64,000 bases of DNA from Flagellimonas aurea (GTDB taxonomy: Bacteria > Bacteroidota > Bacteroidia > Flavobacteriales > Flavobacteriaceae). Made by a program: the position numbers and the translations under genes. How positions within the stretch are numbered: the first letter of the stretch is position 1; each line of letters starts with the position of its first letter. A model generated the notes under the pieces. It did not search any database. It saw nothing but the letters and a program-made list of their open reading frames with translations, and was not told the DNA's origin. This document shows positions 9,642-18,280 of this stretch, one piece after another. The stretch covers positions 1-64,000 of the forward strand of contig NZ_JAFLNL010000010.1 of the NCBI RefSeq assembly GCF_017313785.1, read 5' to 3'.

Positions 9642-10208
9642 TCAAATAAAATAATAGACCACTAACATTTTGGAGGGAACTTTTCCTCTGTTGATAGGTA
9701 CATGGGGGATTCTACCGTCAAAAAAAATGGAATCCCCTTCTTTTAAAAGAACCTCGTGGTCGCCAATCTCGTAATAGCACTCTCCCGTTAACATATACTT
9801 GAACTCAAAAGCATCGGTCACTACCTTTTCTCTTCTTGAATTGGGCTGTACCTCCAGAAGCACACTTTCAAACCCTACGGAGTTCAACTGTTTTCCGAAA
9901 ATATAATTATAGGTAAAACCAACTGCTTCGTCCTCCTTTTCTATAATGGACTGTTCGTGCTTACGGGTTACAATAAAATTTTGACCGATACCTTTCGGAA
10001 TACCGTCAAAAAAATCGGTCATTTGGGTGCCCAAAGCTTCCACAATTTTTAAAAATACAGGAAGAGATGGTATAGTTCTGCCGTTTTCAATGCGTGAAAT
10101 AAGTCCTGCAGTTACCCCGGCAGCTATCGCAACATCGTTTATGGTCTTTTTATTGTTCTTGCGGATTTGCTTTATTCTTTTCCCAATCCCGATGAGGTAA
10201 TCTTCCAT
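9642..10208 (-). CDS. XRE-family regulator with C-terminal cupin
   Basis: This 188-residue protein has an HTH_3 domain at about residues 8-62 (IKQIRKNNKKTINDVAIAAG, RIENGRTIPS) and a small cupin domain at about 110-185 (EFKYMLTGECYYEIGDHEV, GDSIFFDGRIPHVPINRG). Regulators of this type sense small molecules through the cupin and often control amine or phosphonate catabolism. The gene converges head-on with the PhnX-like gene (adjacent stop codons) and is divergent from susC, so it probably controls both halves of the phosphonate locus. An inverted repeat in the divergent region is a candidate operator. Confidence 0.9.
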   Translation of the reverse strand: MEDYLIGIGKRIKQIRKNNKKTINDVAIAAGVTAGLISRIENGRTIPSLPVFLKIVEALGTQMTDFFDGIPKGIGQNFIVTRKHEQSIIEKEDEAVGFTYNYIFGKQLNSVGFESVLLEVQPNSRREKVVTDAFEFKYMLTGECYYEIGDHEVLLKEGDSIFFDGRIPHVPINRGKVPSKMLVVYYFI

Positions 10209-10227
10209 TATTTATGGCTCTCCTAAA

Positions 10228-10271
10228 TTTTAGTATTTATAATATTTTTTGATAAATCAAGAATACTAAAA
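10228..10271. promoter_or_regulatory. Inverted repeat, candidate operator of the XRE-cupin regulator
   Basis: The arms TTTTAGTATT (10228-10237) and AATACTAAAA (10262-10271) are a perfect 10-bp inverted repeat. It lies just upstream of the regulator gene, in the 282-bp gap shared with susC. The arrangement suits autoregulation and control of susC. The rest of the gap is AT-rich and shows no gene. Confidence 0.4.
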
Positions 10272-10490
10272 AAATACGGTTAATCCATTAAACTACTGGG
10301 GTATGTTGTAAAATCTGTCTTTTTGTCGATTTGAATAAATTGCATATTTGTAAATAATGTTTACATAACATTGAACGGTTTCTTTTAACCATTCCGTATC
10401 ATTTTTTTAATCTGTTTAAAGGCCTGCCTTAACTCATGTGTTGGATATTTGTTGATAAATAATTAACCAATTTTTACAAATACTCAACAA

Positions 10491-13400
10491 ATGAAAAAAT
10501 CGATTGTAGCTTTTTTACTTGCATTCACCGTAAGTATAATTGGCTATTCGCAAGTCACCTTTTCAGGAAAGGTATTAGACGAGAACAACGTACCATTGCC
10601 AGGTGCATCGGTGGTTGTAAAGGGTGGTTCCACTGGAGTGGCCACCGACTTTGATGGAAATTTTGAAATTGAGCTCCCGCAAGGAGGAGAAATCTTGGTG
10701 GTATCCTATATAGGATATATCTCCCAGGATTTGGAAACAGCGGGCCAAACAAGCGCAACCATTGTATTGCAGCCCGATTCGCAACAATTGGATGAGGTTG
10801 TGGTAACCGCTTTGGGTATTCAAAGGGAGACCAAAAAGCTTGCCTATGCAGTGCAAAAGGTTTCTGGTGAGGAAATTTCCGAGGCCAAAGAGACCAACGT
10901 GGTCAATTCGCTTGCCGGTAAAATGGCCGGTGTCCAGATTACGGGTGGAAACTCGGGAGTAGGATCCACTTCACAGATTATTATTCGTGGTGAAAACTCG
11001 CTCAATCCGAGTCCCAGTGCCAACTCACCATTATTTGTAGTGGACGGTATTCCTATCAACAACAATGTGAACAATACAGGAAGTGAGGGGAATATGGGCG
11101 TTGACTATGGTAATGGTGCCATGGACATCAATCCAGATGATGTAGAGACCATGACCGTCCTCAAAGGACCGAATGCAACAGCACTCTATGGTTCCAGAGG
11201 AGCCAATGGGGTTGTGCTTATTACCACTAAATCTGGTAAGGGGAGTAAAGGGATTGGAGTTTCCTATACCCACAATTCCACTTTCGAAGATCTTTTGACA
11301 CTCCCAAAATATCAAAACCGCTACGGACAAGGTTCGGGAGGTCAGTTTGCTTTTAATGATGGGGGGCAGAACCGTTCCTTGACAGGAGGTATAAACGATC
11401 ATGTGGACGAAAGTTGGGGTCCTGCCCTGAACGGACAATTGATTCCACAGCACGATAGCCCTACCACTAGCGGTCTGCGAGCCGGAGATGTTCATGTTAG
11501 ACCAAGAGATTCTGAAGGAGTATTTGCTGACGAAATAATCGCAACACCTTTTTCTCCACAGCCCAATAATATTGATGATTTCTTTAGAACAGGCTTCACC
11601 ATGAGCAATAACATTGCTTTGACGGGAGCTAACGAAGATGGTAACTTTAGGGTGTCCTTCACCGATTTGCAAAGTGAGAGCGTTATCCCAAACTCCAACT
11701 TTAAAAGAAGATCTTACCAAGTCAATGGGTCATACAATCTTACCGATTGGTTAAAAGTGACCGGTTCCATGAACTACATCAACTCGAACTCCCGCAACCG
11801 TCCCAATAACTCTTATGGAACAGAAAACGTGATGTATCTGTGGATTTGGTTCGGTCGTCATATCAACATGAACAATTTAAGGGACTATTGGCAGCCAGGT
11901 TTGGAAGGTGTGCAGCAGTACAATTATAACTACAACTACCACGATAACCCTTTCTTTACCGTCTACGAAAACACCAACGCCTTTAACAAGGACCGTGTGA
12001 TCACCAACCTAAGGGCCGATCTTACCTTGGCCAAAGGGTTGAGCCTAATGTTGCGTTCCGGTTTTGACTATTCCAGTGAACTTGACATGAGAAAAAGGGC
12101 ATATTCAACGCAACGTTTCCCGAACGGTCAGTACAGGGAGGACTTTATTTATGCCTACGAGCAAAACACTGATTTTCTTTTTGCGTATAACACTGAGCTG
12201 AACCAAGATTTTGATTTTGGGGTGTCCTTCGGAGGTAACCATCGTTCCGCTAAAAACAGATATCAACGGATAAGTGCCAACTCATTGTCTATTCCTGGAA
12301 TCTATAACTTTGGAAACGCGGCCGAGCCTTTGACGCAGAGTGATTATGATGGTAAATTCACCGTAAACAGTTTGTATGCCTTCTCCAATTTGGCATATAA
12401 GGATTATGCTTTCTTGGATGTTACCGCTCGTAACGATTGGTCTTCCACATTGCCTGATGGAAACAACAGTTATTTCTATCCATCCGTTGGTTTGAGTTTC
12501 ATTCTTTCTGATATGTTCCAGATGCCAGAGTCCATAAGCTTTGCAAAAGTTCGAGGAGGCTGGGCCAGTGTGGGTAACGATACCGACCCTTATAACTTGG
12601 CCGCTACTTTTGGATTTGGAAATACATTCAATGGATATTCAAGGGCCTATTCCCCTTCTGAATTAAAATTGGCCGACCTTAAACCAGAACGTACCAATTC
12701 ATTTGAAGTAGGTGCCGATGTTCGGTTCTTCGGAAACCGTTTGGGATTGGATGTGGCCGCATACAAATCAGTGACCAACAACCAGATTCTTTCTTTGCCC
12801 GTATCCAACACCTCTGGATTTAGTTCCAGGGTCATCAATGCCGGTGAGGTAGAGAATAAAGGTTTGGAAATTACCTTGACGGCAACACCGCTTAGAACCG
12901 ACAACTTTAGCTGGGATACCAACATCAACTTTACCACCAACCGTGGTGAGGTAAAGGAACTTACGGATGGATTGACGCAATATTTGGTGAAGGAAAATTA
13001 CCTTCAAGTTGTTGCTGAGGTCGGCGAACGTATGGGCGATCTTTACGGAACAGGTTTCGAACAAGTGACCGACCAAAACAGTCCTTACTACGGACAATGG
13101 ATAATTGATGGTGATTCAGGTCTGCCCATAAGAAGCAACGAACTGCGAAATCTTGGCAATTACAACCCGGACTTTATGGTTGGTTTCCAAAACAGCTTCA
13201 AGTACAAAAATCTTCGTTTCGGATTCCTTTTCGATTGGAGACAAGGTGGAGTTTATCACTCAAGAACCGTTGCTATTGGTGGTACCACAGGGATGCTGGA
13301 CTTCACCGTTCCAGGTCGTGAAACAGGTATCGTCGCCCAAGGTGTTGTAGATGATGGAAACGGCAATTATACGCCAAACACGGTCAATGTGGCGGCTTCA

Positions 13401-13700
13401 AACTACTACTCACACGTGTACAACAGGGGCAATGAGCAAAGCTCAATGTTCGATGCTACCTACGTAAAACTAAGAGAAGTGAAATTGGGCTACACGCTGC
13501 CAAGCAAGCTGTTGGCCAACACCCCAATACGTTCGGCAACAATTTCTTTGGTAGGTCGTAACCTGGCGCTTTGGACAGAAAACGACCACGTAGATCCTGA
13601 ATCCATTTCTTTCTCCGGAGGTTCAATAGTGCCAGGCGTGGAAGATATGGCATTGCCAAGTACAAGAAGTTTTGGACTTAACCTTAACGTAGAATTTTAA
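10491..13700 (+). CDS. SusC/RagA TonB-linked outer-membrane importer
   Basis: This 1069-residue protein has a signal peptide (MKKSIVAFLLAFTVSIIGYSQ), a CarboxypepD_reg-like domain (VTFSGKVLDENNVPLPGASV), a plug with the usual SusC landmarks (LDEVVVTALGIQ, VLKGPNATALYGSRGANGVV) and a long 22-strand-type barrel ending in a C-terminal aromatic (LNLNVEF). It is the outer-membrane half of a SusCD pair; the susD gene follows after 21 bp. With its neighbours it should import aminophosphonate-bearing oligomers or head groups rather than plain glycans; that substrate call is from context only. There is no sigma/anti-sigma partner nearby, which fits control by the XRE-cupin protein. Confidence 0.95.
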   Translation: MKKSIVAFLLAFTVSIIGYSQVTFSGKVLDENNVPLPGASVVVKGGSTGVATDFDGNFEIELPQGGEILVVSYIGYISQDLETAGQTSATIVLQPDSQQLDEVVVTALGIQRETKKLAYAVQKVSGEEISEAKETNVVNSLAGKMAGVQITGGNSGVGSTSQIIIRGENSLNPSPSANSPLFVVDGIPINNNVNNTGSEGNMGVDYGNGAMDINPDDVETMTVLKGPNATALYGSRGANGVVLITTKSGKGSKGIGVSYTHNSTFEDLLTLPKYQNRYGQGSGGQFAFNDGGQNRSLTGGINDHVDESWGPALNGQLIPQHDSPTTSGLRAGDVHVRPRDSEGVFADEIIATPFSPQPNNIDDFFRTGFTMSNNIALTGANEDGNFRVSFTDLQSESVIPNSNFKRRSYQVNGSYNLTDWLKVTGSMNYINSNSRNRPNNSYGTENVMYLWIWFGRHINMNNLRDYWQPGLEGVQQYNYNYNYHDNPFFTVYENTNAFNKDRVITNLRADLTLAKGLSLMLRSGFDYSSELDMRKRAYSTQRFPNGQYREDFIYAYEQNTDFLFAYNTELNQDFDFGVSFGGNHRSAKNRYQRISANSLSIPGIYNFGNAAEPLTQSDYDGKFTVNSLYAFSNLAYKDYAFLDVTARNDWSSTLPDGNNSYFYPSVGLSFILSDMFQMPESISFAKVRGGWASVGNDTDPYNLAATFGFGNTFNGYSRAYSPSELKLADLKPERTNSFEVGADVRFFGNRLGLDVAAYKSVTNNQILSLPVSNTSGFSSRVINAGEVENKGLEITLTATPLRTDNFSWDTNINFTTNRGEVKELTDGLTQYLVKENYLQVVAEVGERMGDLYGTGFEQVTDQNSPYYGQWIIDGDSGLPIRSNELRNLGNYNPDFMVGFQNSFKYKNLRFGFLFDWRQGGVYHSRTVAIGGTTGMLDFTVPGRETGIVAQGVVDDGNGNYTPNTVNVAASNYYSHVYNRGNEQSSMFDATYVKLREVKLGYTLPSKLLANTPIRSATISLVGRNLALWTENDHVDPESISFSGGSIVPGVEDMALPSTRSFGLNLNVEF

Positions 13701-13721
13701 AGAAAGAATTTAAGACAAAGA

Positions 13722-15173
13722 ATGATGAAAACATCAAACTTCATAACATCCATTTTATTTGCAGGAACCGTTTTGGTTTCGTGTACGGACAATTTTGAGA
13801 GCATCAACTCCAACCCCAATGCCCCTGAACAGGTAAGTGCCAACTTGCTGACCTCCACGGTTACTTCCGAAATAACACGAAGGTTGACCGATGAGGGTTA
13901 CAGCGATGGCAATACCATTACCCAATTAATGGCCAAGAACAACTTTCCCGGTTTCAGCCAGTTCGATTGGGGGGATCAAGGTATGTGGGACTTCTTTTAT
14001 AACTACCTGCCCGAGATCAATGATATTTTGGAGATTTCAAGGACAGAGGGAACCCAAAATGCCACTTACGAAGGAATTGCCTTGACATTGAGGGCCCTTA
14101 GCTTTGCCAATCTTACCGATTTATATGGATATGTCCCTTATACCGAGGCAATGGCCGGTGAAACCGAAGGAATCTTTACCCCGGTATACGATGATCAAGA
14201 AACCGTTTATAACGGTGTGCTTCAGGATTTGGCCGATGCCGATGCCGCTTTGGCAAAAGGGGAGGCGATTACCGGGTCCACCGGTGACGTTATTTACGAT
14301 GGAGATGCATCCAAATGGAGAAAGTTGGCCAATTCTTTACGCCTTAGATATTTGATGAGAATTTCCAAACAAAGGGATGTCTCGGCGGAAATGCAGGCGA
14401 TTGTAAGTGCTGGGAACTACATCAATTCTAATGAAGATAACGCCACATTGACCTATAGCGGCACATCAAATACGGATTCTTGGCCACAAAGTACAGGTCG
14501 TATCGGTGGTTTTGACGAGAAGAGCCTTTGTACCACGCTGTTGGGTTATTTTGAAGAATTCAACGACCCACGATTGGATATTTGGTTCGATCGTAACAGT
14601 GATGGCGAATGGGTAGGTATTCCAATTGGTCTGAACCAGGACAATGCCCGTGCCTATGATGATGCCAACAGTCCAAGCCGTTTGGATGTAGAACTGTTCT
14701 ACTTCTCTTCCACGGCAGCGGAAGCATTTATCATCAAAAACTCCGAAGTACAGTTCATTCTGGCAGAGGCTGCCGAAAGAGGATTCATTGCCGGTAGTGC
14801 TGCCGATTACTACAATGCAGGAATTAGGGCAAGCTTGGCCTATTGGGGCGTAGCGGATGCCGAGATTGATGCATACTTGGCGCAGCCATCTGTGCAATAC
14901 GATGGTTCTCTGGAATTGCTTTTAACTCAAAAGACCATCGCGCTTTGGAATGTGGATTACCAAGGATGGATGGATTACAGAAGAACGGGAATTCCTGCCT
15001 TGGAGACTGGTCAGGACGACCTTAATGGTGGACGCTATCCAGTTCGTTTCCTATATCCATCATCCGAGCAGACATTGAATACGGCCAATTACCAAGCCGC
15101 CTTGCAAGCCATGGGAGGAGAAGGAGACAACATCAATACACCTGGTTGGTGGGAAACCGGAACCAGATATTAA
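13722..15173 (+). CDS. SusD/RagB-family surface lipoprotein
   Basis: This 483-residue lipoprotein has a short signal and lipobox (GTVLVSC, Cys21). The body is a TPR-rich SusD-like helical protein with conserved segments such as LRALSFANLTDLYGYVPY, KWRKLANSLRLRYLMRIS and QFILAEAAERG. It forms the substrate-capturing lid of the preceding SusC channel. It belongs to the SusD-like 2 group often paired with SusC outside classic polysaccharide loci. The neighbours, several phosphoesterases rather than glycoside hydrolases, point to a phosphonate- or phosphate-containing ligand. Confidence 0.93.
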   Translation: MMKTSNFITSILFAGTVLVSCTDNFESINSNPNAPEQVSANLLTSTVTSEITRRLTDEGYSDGNTITQLMAKNNFPGFSQFDWGDQGMWDFFYNYLPEINDILEISRTEGTQNATYEGIALTLRALSFANLTDLYGYVPYTEAMAGETEGIFTPVYDDQETVYNGVLQDLADADAALAKGEAITGSTGDVIYDGDASKWRKLANSLRLRYLMRISKQRDVSAEMQAIVSAGNYINSNEDNATLTYSGTSNTDSWPQSTGRIGGFDEKSLCTTLLGYFEEFNDPRLDIWFDRNSDGEWVGIPIGLNQDNARAYDDANSPSRLDVELFYFSSTAAEAFIIKNSEVQFILAEAAERGFIAGSAADYYNAGIRASLAYWGVADAEIDAYLAQPSVQYDGSLELLLTQKTIALWNVDYQGWMDYRRTGIPALETGQDDLNGGRYPVRFLYPSSEQTLNTANYQAALQAMGGEGDNINTPGWWETGTRY

Positions 15174-15204
15174 ACGATTGAAAATAGTCCTTTAACAAGC
15201 ATAT

Positions 15205-15229
15205 GGTTGCCCTGTTTTTCAGGGCAGCC
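15205..15229 (+). terminator. Stem-loop between susD and the phosphodiesterase gene
   Basis: A 10-bp stem GGTTGCCCTG / CAGGGCAGCC with a T5 loop is followed by TTTG TTATT. The short U-rich tail suggests a leaky terminator or an RNA-stabilising hairpin that sets different levels for susCD and the downstream enzymes. It also rules out a start codon at 15203 for the next gene, since that ATG lies in the upstream flank of the stem. Confidence 0.5.
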
Positions 15230-15250
15230 TTTGTTATTAAAAATATTAGG

Positions 15251-16906
15251 ATGTCTAAAAAACTATTATTGCCCATTTTGTTGACCGTTTTGGTGGCATC
15301 ATGCGCTAAAAGAGAAAGCCGACCCAACAATATTGAGCACGTGGTTGTCATTGGAATCGATGGGATGAGTCCCAACGGAATTCAAAATGCCGATACGCCA
15401 ACTTTGGATTCCATGATGCAAAACGGGGCGGCAACCCTGCATGCCCGTTCCGTACTGCCCTCAAGTTCCAGTTCGAATTGGGCCAGTATGATCATGGGTG
15501 CCGATACCGAACAACACGGGGTGACTTCCAATGGCTGGGAAAAGTTCGACCACCAATTACCGCCGGTGGTCGTTACCGAAAATGGAACATTTCCCACCAT
15601 ATTCACACTGTTCAAAGACCAACAACCAGAAGCTCATGTGGGCGCCATCTACGACTGGGACGGTTTTGGTCGACTGTTCGAGAAATCCGATGTGGATTTT
15701 GACATCGACGGAGATCACGAAGATAAAACAACCCAAGAAGCGGTAAAATATATCAAAGAACATAGACCAAAATTCACCTTCGTGCACTTGGACCATGTAG
15801 ACCATGCGGGACACTCCCAAGGACATGGAAGTCCTGATTATTACAAATCCGCGGAGAAAGCAGATTCTTTGATTGCCGAAATCGTGAATGCAACCAAAGA
15901 TGCAGGAATTTTTGAAAAAACCATGTTCATTATATCAGCAGACCACGGAGGTTTAGGCTTTGGACATGGCGGAGAAAGTCTAGCAGAAATGGAAATACCC
16001 TTCATTCTGTACGGTGCGGGCATCAAAATAGGATATAAAATAGAAGAAACCGTTTACCAATACGATAATGCACCAACAGTTGCCTATGCCATGGGCTTGC
16101 AAACACCGCAATCATGGATAGGCAGACCGGTCATAGGAGCATTTGCAGGTAATGAAGCTCCAAATTTGATATACAAGCGAAAAGAGCAAATAACCCAACC
16201 CAAAATTCTTCCGGATGCTGGCTATTTTGAGCCAGCCGGAGGAGTTTTCAAAGCCGATTCTGTTGCAGTGGTCATGCAAAACCCTAATAATTTAGGTGAG
16301 ATTCGCTATACCATTGGCAACAATGTGCCCACTTTGGAGAACAGTCAGGTCTATCAAGATACCTTTTACTTAAAGCAGACAAGTATCATCAAGGCGGGTA
16401 TCTTTCAGAATAATCAATTGGTTAGCACTGTGGCCGAAGGCAATTTTAGGATTGTTTCAAAAGAAAAACAAGATCCTGTAAAATGTAAAGTATTTGAAGT
16501 AAGCAGTATCGAAAAGCTCCCGGATTTCACTACCTTAAATCCGATACATGAAGGATTTGTTACTGAGTTTTCCCATAAACAGGCACTTTCCGATGCTATG
16601 CCACAAGAACAAGTAGCCGTGGTTTTTGAAAGTTATTTGGAAGTGGAAGAAGAAGGAACGTATAACTTTTTTACCAATAGTGATGATGGCAGCAAACTTT
16701 ACATCAACGGTAAAGCCATAGTGGATAACGATGGTGATCATGGGGTGATGGAACGCAGCGGTTCGTTGGAACTATCCGAAGGCAGACATTTGGTCCGTGT
16801 AGAATTTTTCAACGGAGGGGGAGGCTATCATTTGGACGTAAAATATTCAGGTCCCAATACACCAAAACAAATAATTCCTGCAAGTAAGTTGTTTAGAGAA
16901 AAATAA
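15251..16906 (+). CDS. Type I phosphodiesterase lipoprotein with PA14 domain
   Basis: From the ATG at 15251 the product is a 551-residue lipoprotein (MSKKLLLPILLTVLVASC, Cys18). The catalytic domain is of the alkaline-phosphatase superfamily, nucleotide pyrophosphatase/phosphodiesterase type: VVIGIDGMSPNGI holds the first metal ligand, the nucleophile lies in SSSSSNWASMIMG, and later metal ligands lie in HVDHAGHSQGHG and SADHGGLGFGHGG. A chitobiase-C-like segment follows (IRYTIGNNVP), then a C-terminal PA14 domain (EEGTYNFFTNSDDGSKLYIN). It acts at the cell surface or in the periplasm and should release phosphonate or phosphate esters for SusCD import. The carbohydrate-type PA14 hints at a glycan or glycolipid substrate. 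Confidence 0.85.
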   Translation: MSKKLLLPILLTVLVASCAKRESRPNNIEHVVVIGIDGMSPNGIQNADTPTLDSMMQNGAATLHARSVLPSSSSSNWASMIMGADTEQHGVTSNGWEKFDHQLPPVVVTENGTFPTIFTLFKDQQPEAHVGAIYDWDGFGRLFEKSDVDFDIDGDHEDKTTQEAVKYIKEHRPKFTFVHLDHVDHAGHSQGHGSPDYYKSAEKADSLIAEIVNATKDAGIFEKTMFIISADHGGLGFGHGGESLAEMEIPFILYGAGIKIGYKIEETVYQYDNAPTVAYAMGLQTPQSWIGRPVIGAFAGNEAPNLIYKRKEQITQPKILPDAGYFEPAGGVFKADSVAVVMQNPNNLGEIRYTIGNNVPTLENSQVYQDTFYLKQTSIIKAGIFQNNQLVSTVAEGNFRIVSKEKQDPVKCKVFEVSSIEKLPDFTTLNPIHEGFVTEFSHKQALSDAMPQEQVAVVFESYLEVEEEGTYNFFTNSDDGSKLYINGKAIVDNDGDHGVMERSGSLELSEGRHLVRVEFFNGGGGYHLDVKYSGPNTPKQIIPASKLFREK

Positions 16907-16912
16907 TATAGA

Positions 16913-18280
16913 ATGAACCAAAAGCGCAACAAGCACAACGCAGAATCTGTTGTGGAAGGTGACATCAACCTGACTCCTGCGAGGGGAACATGGTTGCAGA
17001 ACGAAGTGAGCGAAGAGACCAAGGAACTACTGGAAAAGGACGCCAAGTATTTTATGCATCAATCCATGTCCACACCTTGTTTGGACGTGCTCCAGAATTG
17101 TGAAGGTTCGCACATGATAAGTGTGTCGGGCAAGAAATACCTCGATTTTCACGGAAACAATGTGCACCAAATCGGATTTTCCCACCCAAAACTGGTCGCT
17201 CGACTAACGGAGCAACTTCAAAACTTGACTTTTTCCACAAGACGCTACACAAATGAAACTGCCATTCAATTTGCAGAAAAGCTGACCTCCTACACCCCAA
17301 AAGGCCTTAATCGCATCTTATTGACCCCAAACGGAAGCTCAGCCATAGGTATTGCTATAAAGTTGGCCAGGGCCATCACGGGCAAGCACAAAGTCGTCTC
17401 GTTTTGGGACTCGTTCCACGGTGCATCTTTGGATGCCATCAGCGTTGGGGGCGAAGCAGTTTTTCAGGAGCACATGGGACCATTGATGCCCGGTGTGGAG
17501 CGCATCCCCCCCCCAATAACCTATCGCGGCATATTTGAAGGGAACGAGGACAAGGCATTGGAGTATCTACAGTATGTCTTGGAGAAGGACCCTGAAATCG
17601 GGGCATTTTTGGCCGAGACCATTCGCAACACCGATGTACAGATTCCATCAAAAAAATTCTGGAAAGCCGCTAGGGAACTTTGCACCAAACATGGTGTTTT
17701 GTTGATTTTGGATGAAATACCCATCGCTTTTGGAAGAACGGGTACCATGTTCGCCTACGAGCTTTTTGATATAGAACCCGATATTCTCTGCTTGGGCAAA
17801 GGGTTGGGAGGTGGTATTATCCCTCAAGCCGCGATTGTTACCCTGGAAGAATACAACAAATTCGGACACATTTCCCTCGGGCATTATACCCATGAAAAAA
17901 GTCCCTTGGGGGCTATGGCAGGATTGACGCTTTTGGAGGTGTTGGAAGAGGAAAACATCTTGCAAAAGGTGAAAGAAGATGAAGAATTCATAAGAAAAGC
18001 CCTGTACAAAATGCATCGAAAATATTCCTTGATCGGGGACGTGCGTGGAGTGGGATTACTTTGGGGCATCGAACTCGTAACTAACAGGACCACCAAGGAA
18101 AAAGCGATTGCCGAAGCCGAAGAAATTATGTACGAGTGTCTAAAACAGGGATTGAGTTTCAAGGTTTCCAAAGGAAACGTACTACAGCTTTCTCCACCAT
18201 TGACCATAACCAGGGAAGAACTGGAAAAAGCATTTGAAATATTGAACTCTGCCTTTTTAAAAACAAACCATATTGCCTAA
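16913..18280 (+). CDS. pbfA: PbfA-like PLP enzyme, (R)-1-hydroxy-2-aminoethylphosphonate ammonia-lyase
   Basis: This 455-residue class III aminotransferase-fold protein has no signal peptide. Visible PLP features are GSSAIG (residues 141-146, phosphate binding), D267 in LILDEIP, and the Schiff-base K296 in CLGKGLGGG. The segments HQSMSTPCLDVL, YLDFHGNNVHQIGF, SFWDSFHGASLDAISVGGEA, GHYTHEKSP and GLSFKVSKGNVLQL match what I recall of PbfA proteins. PbfA eliminates ammonia from (R)-1-hydroxy-2-aminoethylphosphonate to give phosphonoacetaldehyde. It lies six bases after the phosphodiesterase and shares one base with the next gene, and the PhnX-like enzyme could use its product. A true transaminase of the same fold cannot be fully excluded. 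Confidence 0.75.
   Translation: MNQKRNKHNAESVVEGDINLTPARGTWLQNEVSEETKELLEKDAKYFMHQSMSTPCLDVLQNCEGSHMISVSGKKYLDFHGNNVHQIGFSHPKLVARLTEQLQNLTFSTRRYTNETAIQFAEKLTSYTPKGLNRILLTPNGSSAIGIAIKLARAITGKHKVVSFWDSFHGASLDAISVGGEAVFQEHMGPLMPGVERIPPPITYRGIFEGNEDKALEYLQYVLEKDPEIGAFLAETIRNTDVQIPSKKFWKAARELCTKHGVLLILDEIPIAFGRTGTMFAYELFDIEPDILCLGKGLGGGIIPQAAIVTLEEYNKFGHISLGHYTHEKSPLGAMAGLTLLEVLEEENILQKVKEDEEFIRKALYKMHRKYSLIGDVRGVGLLWGIELVTNRTTKEKAIAEAEEIMYECLKQGLSFKVSKGNVLQLSPPLTITREELEKAFEILNSAFLKTNHIA

Noticed and set aside
15203..15250. ATG start extending the phosphodiesterase
   Set aside because: It lies at the edge of a stem-loop, and the ATG at 15251 gives a proper lipoprotein signal.
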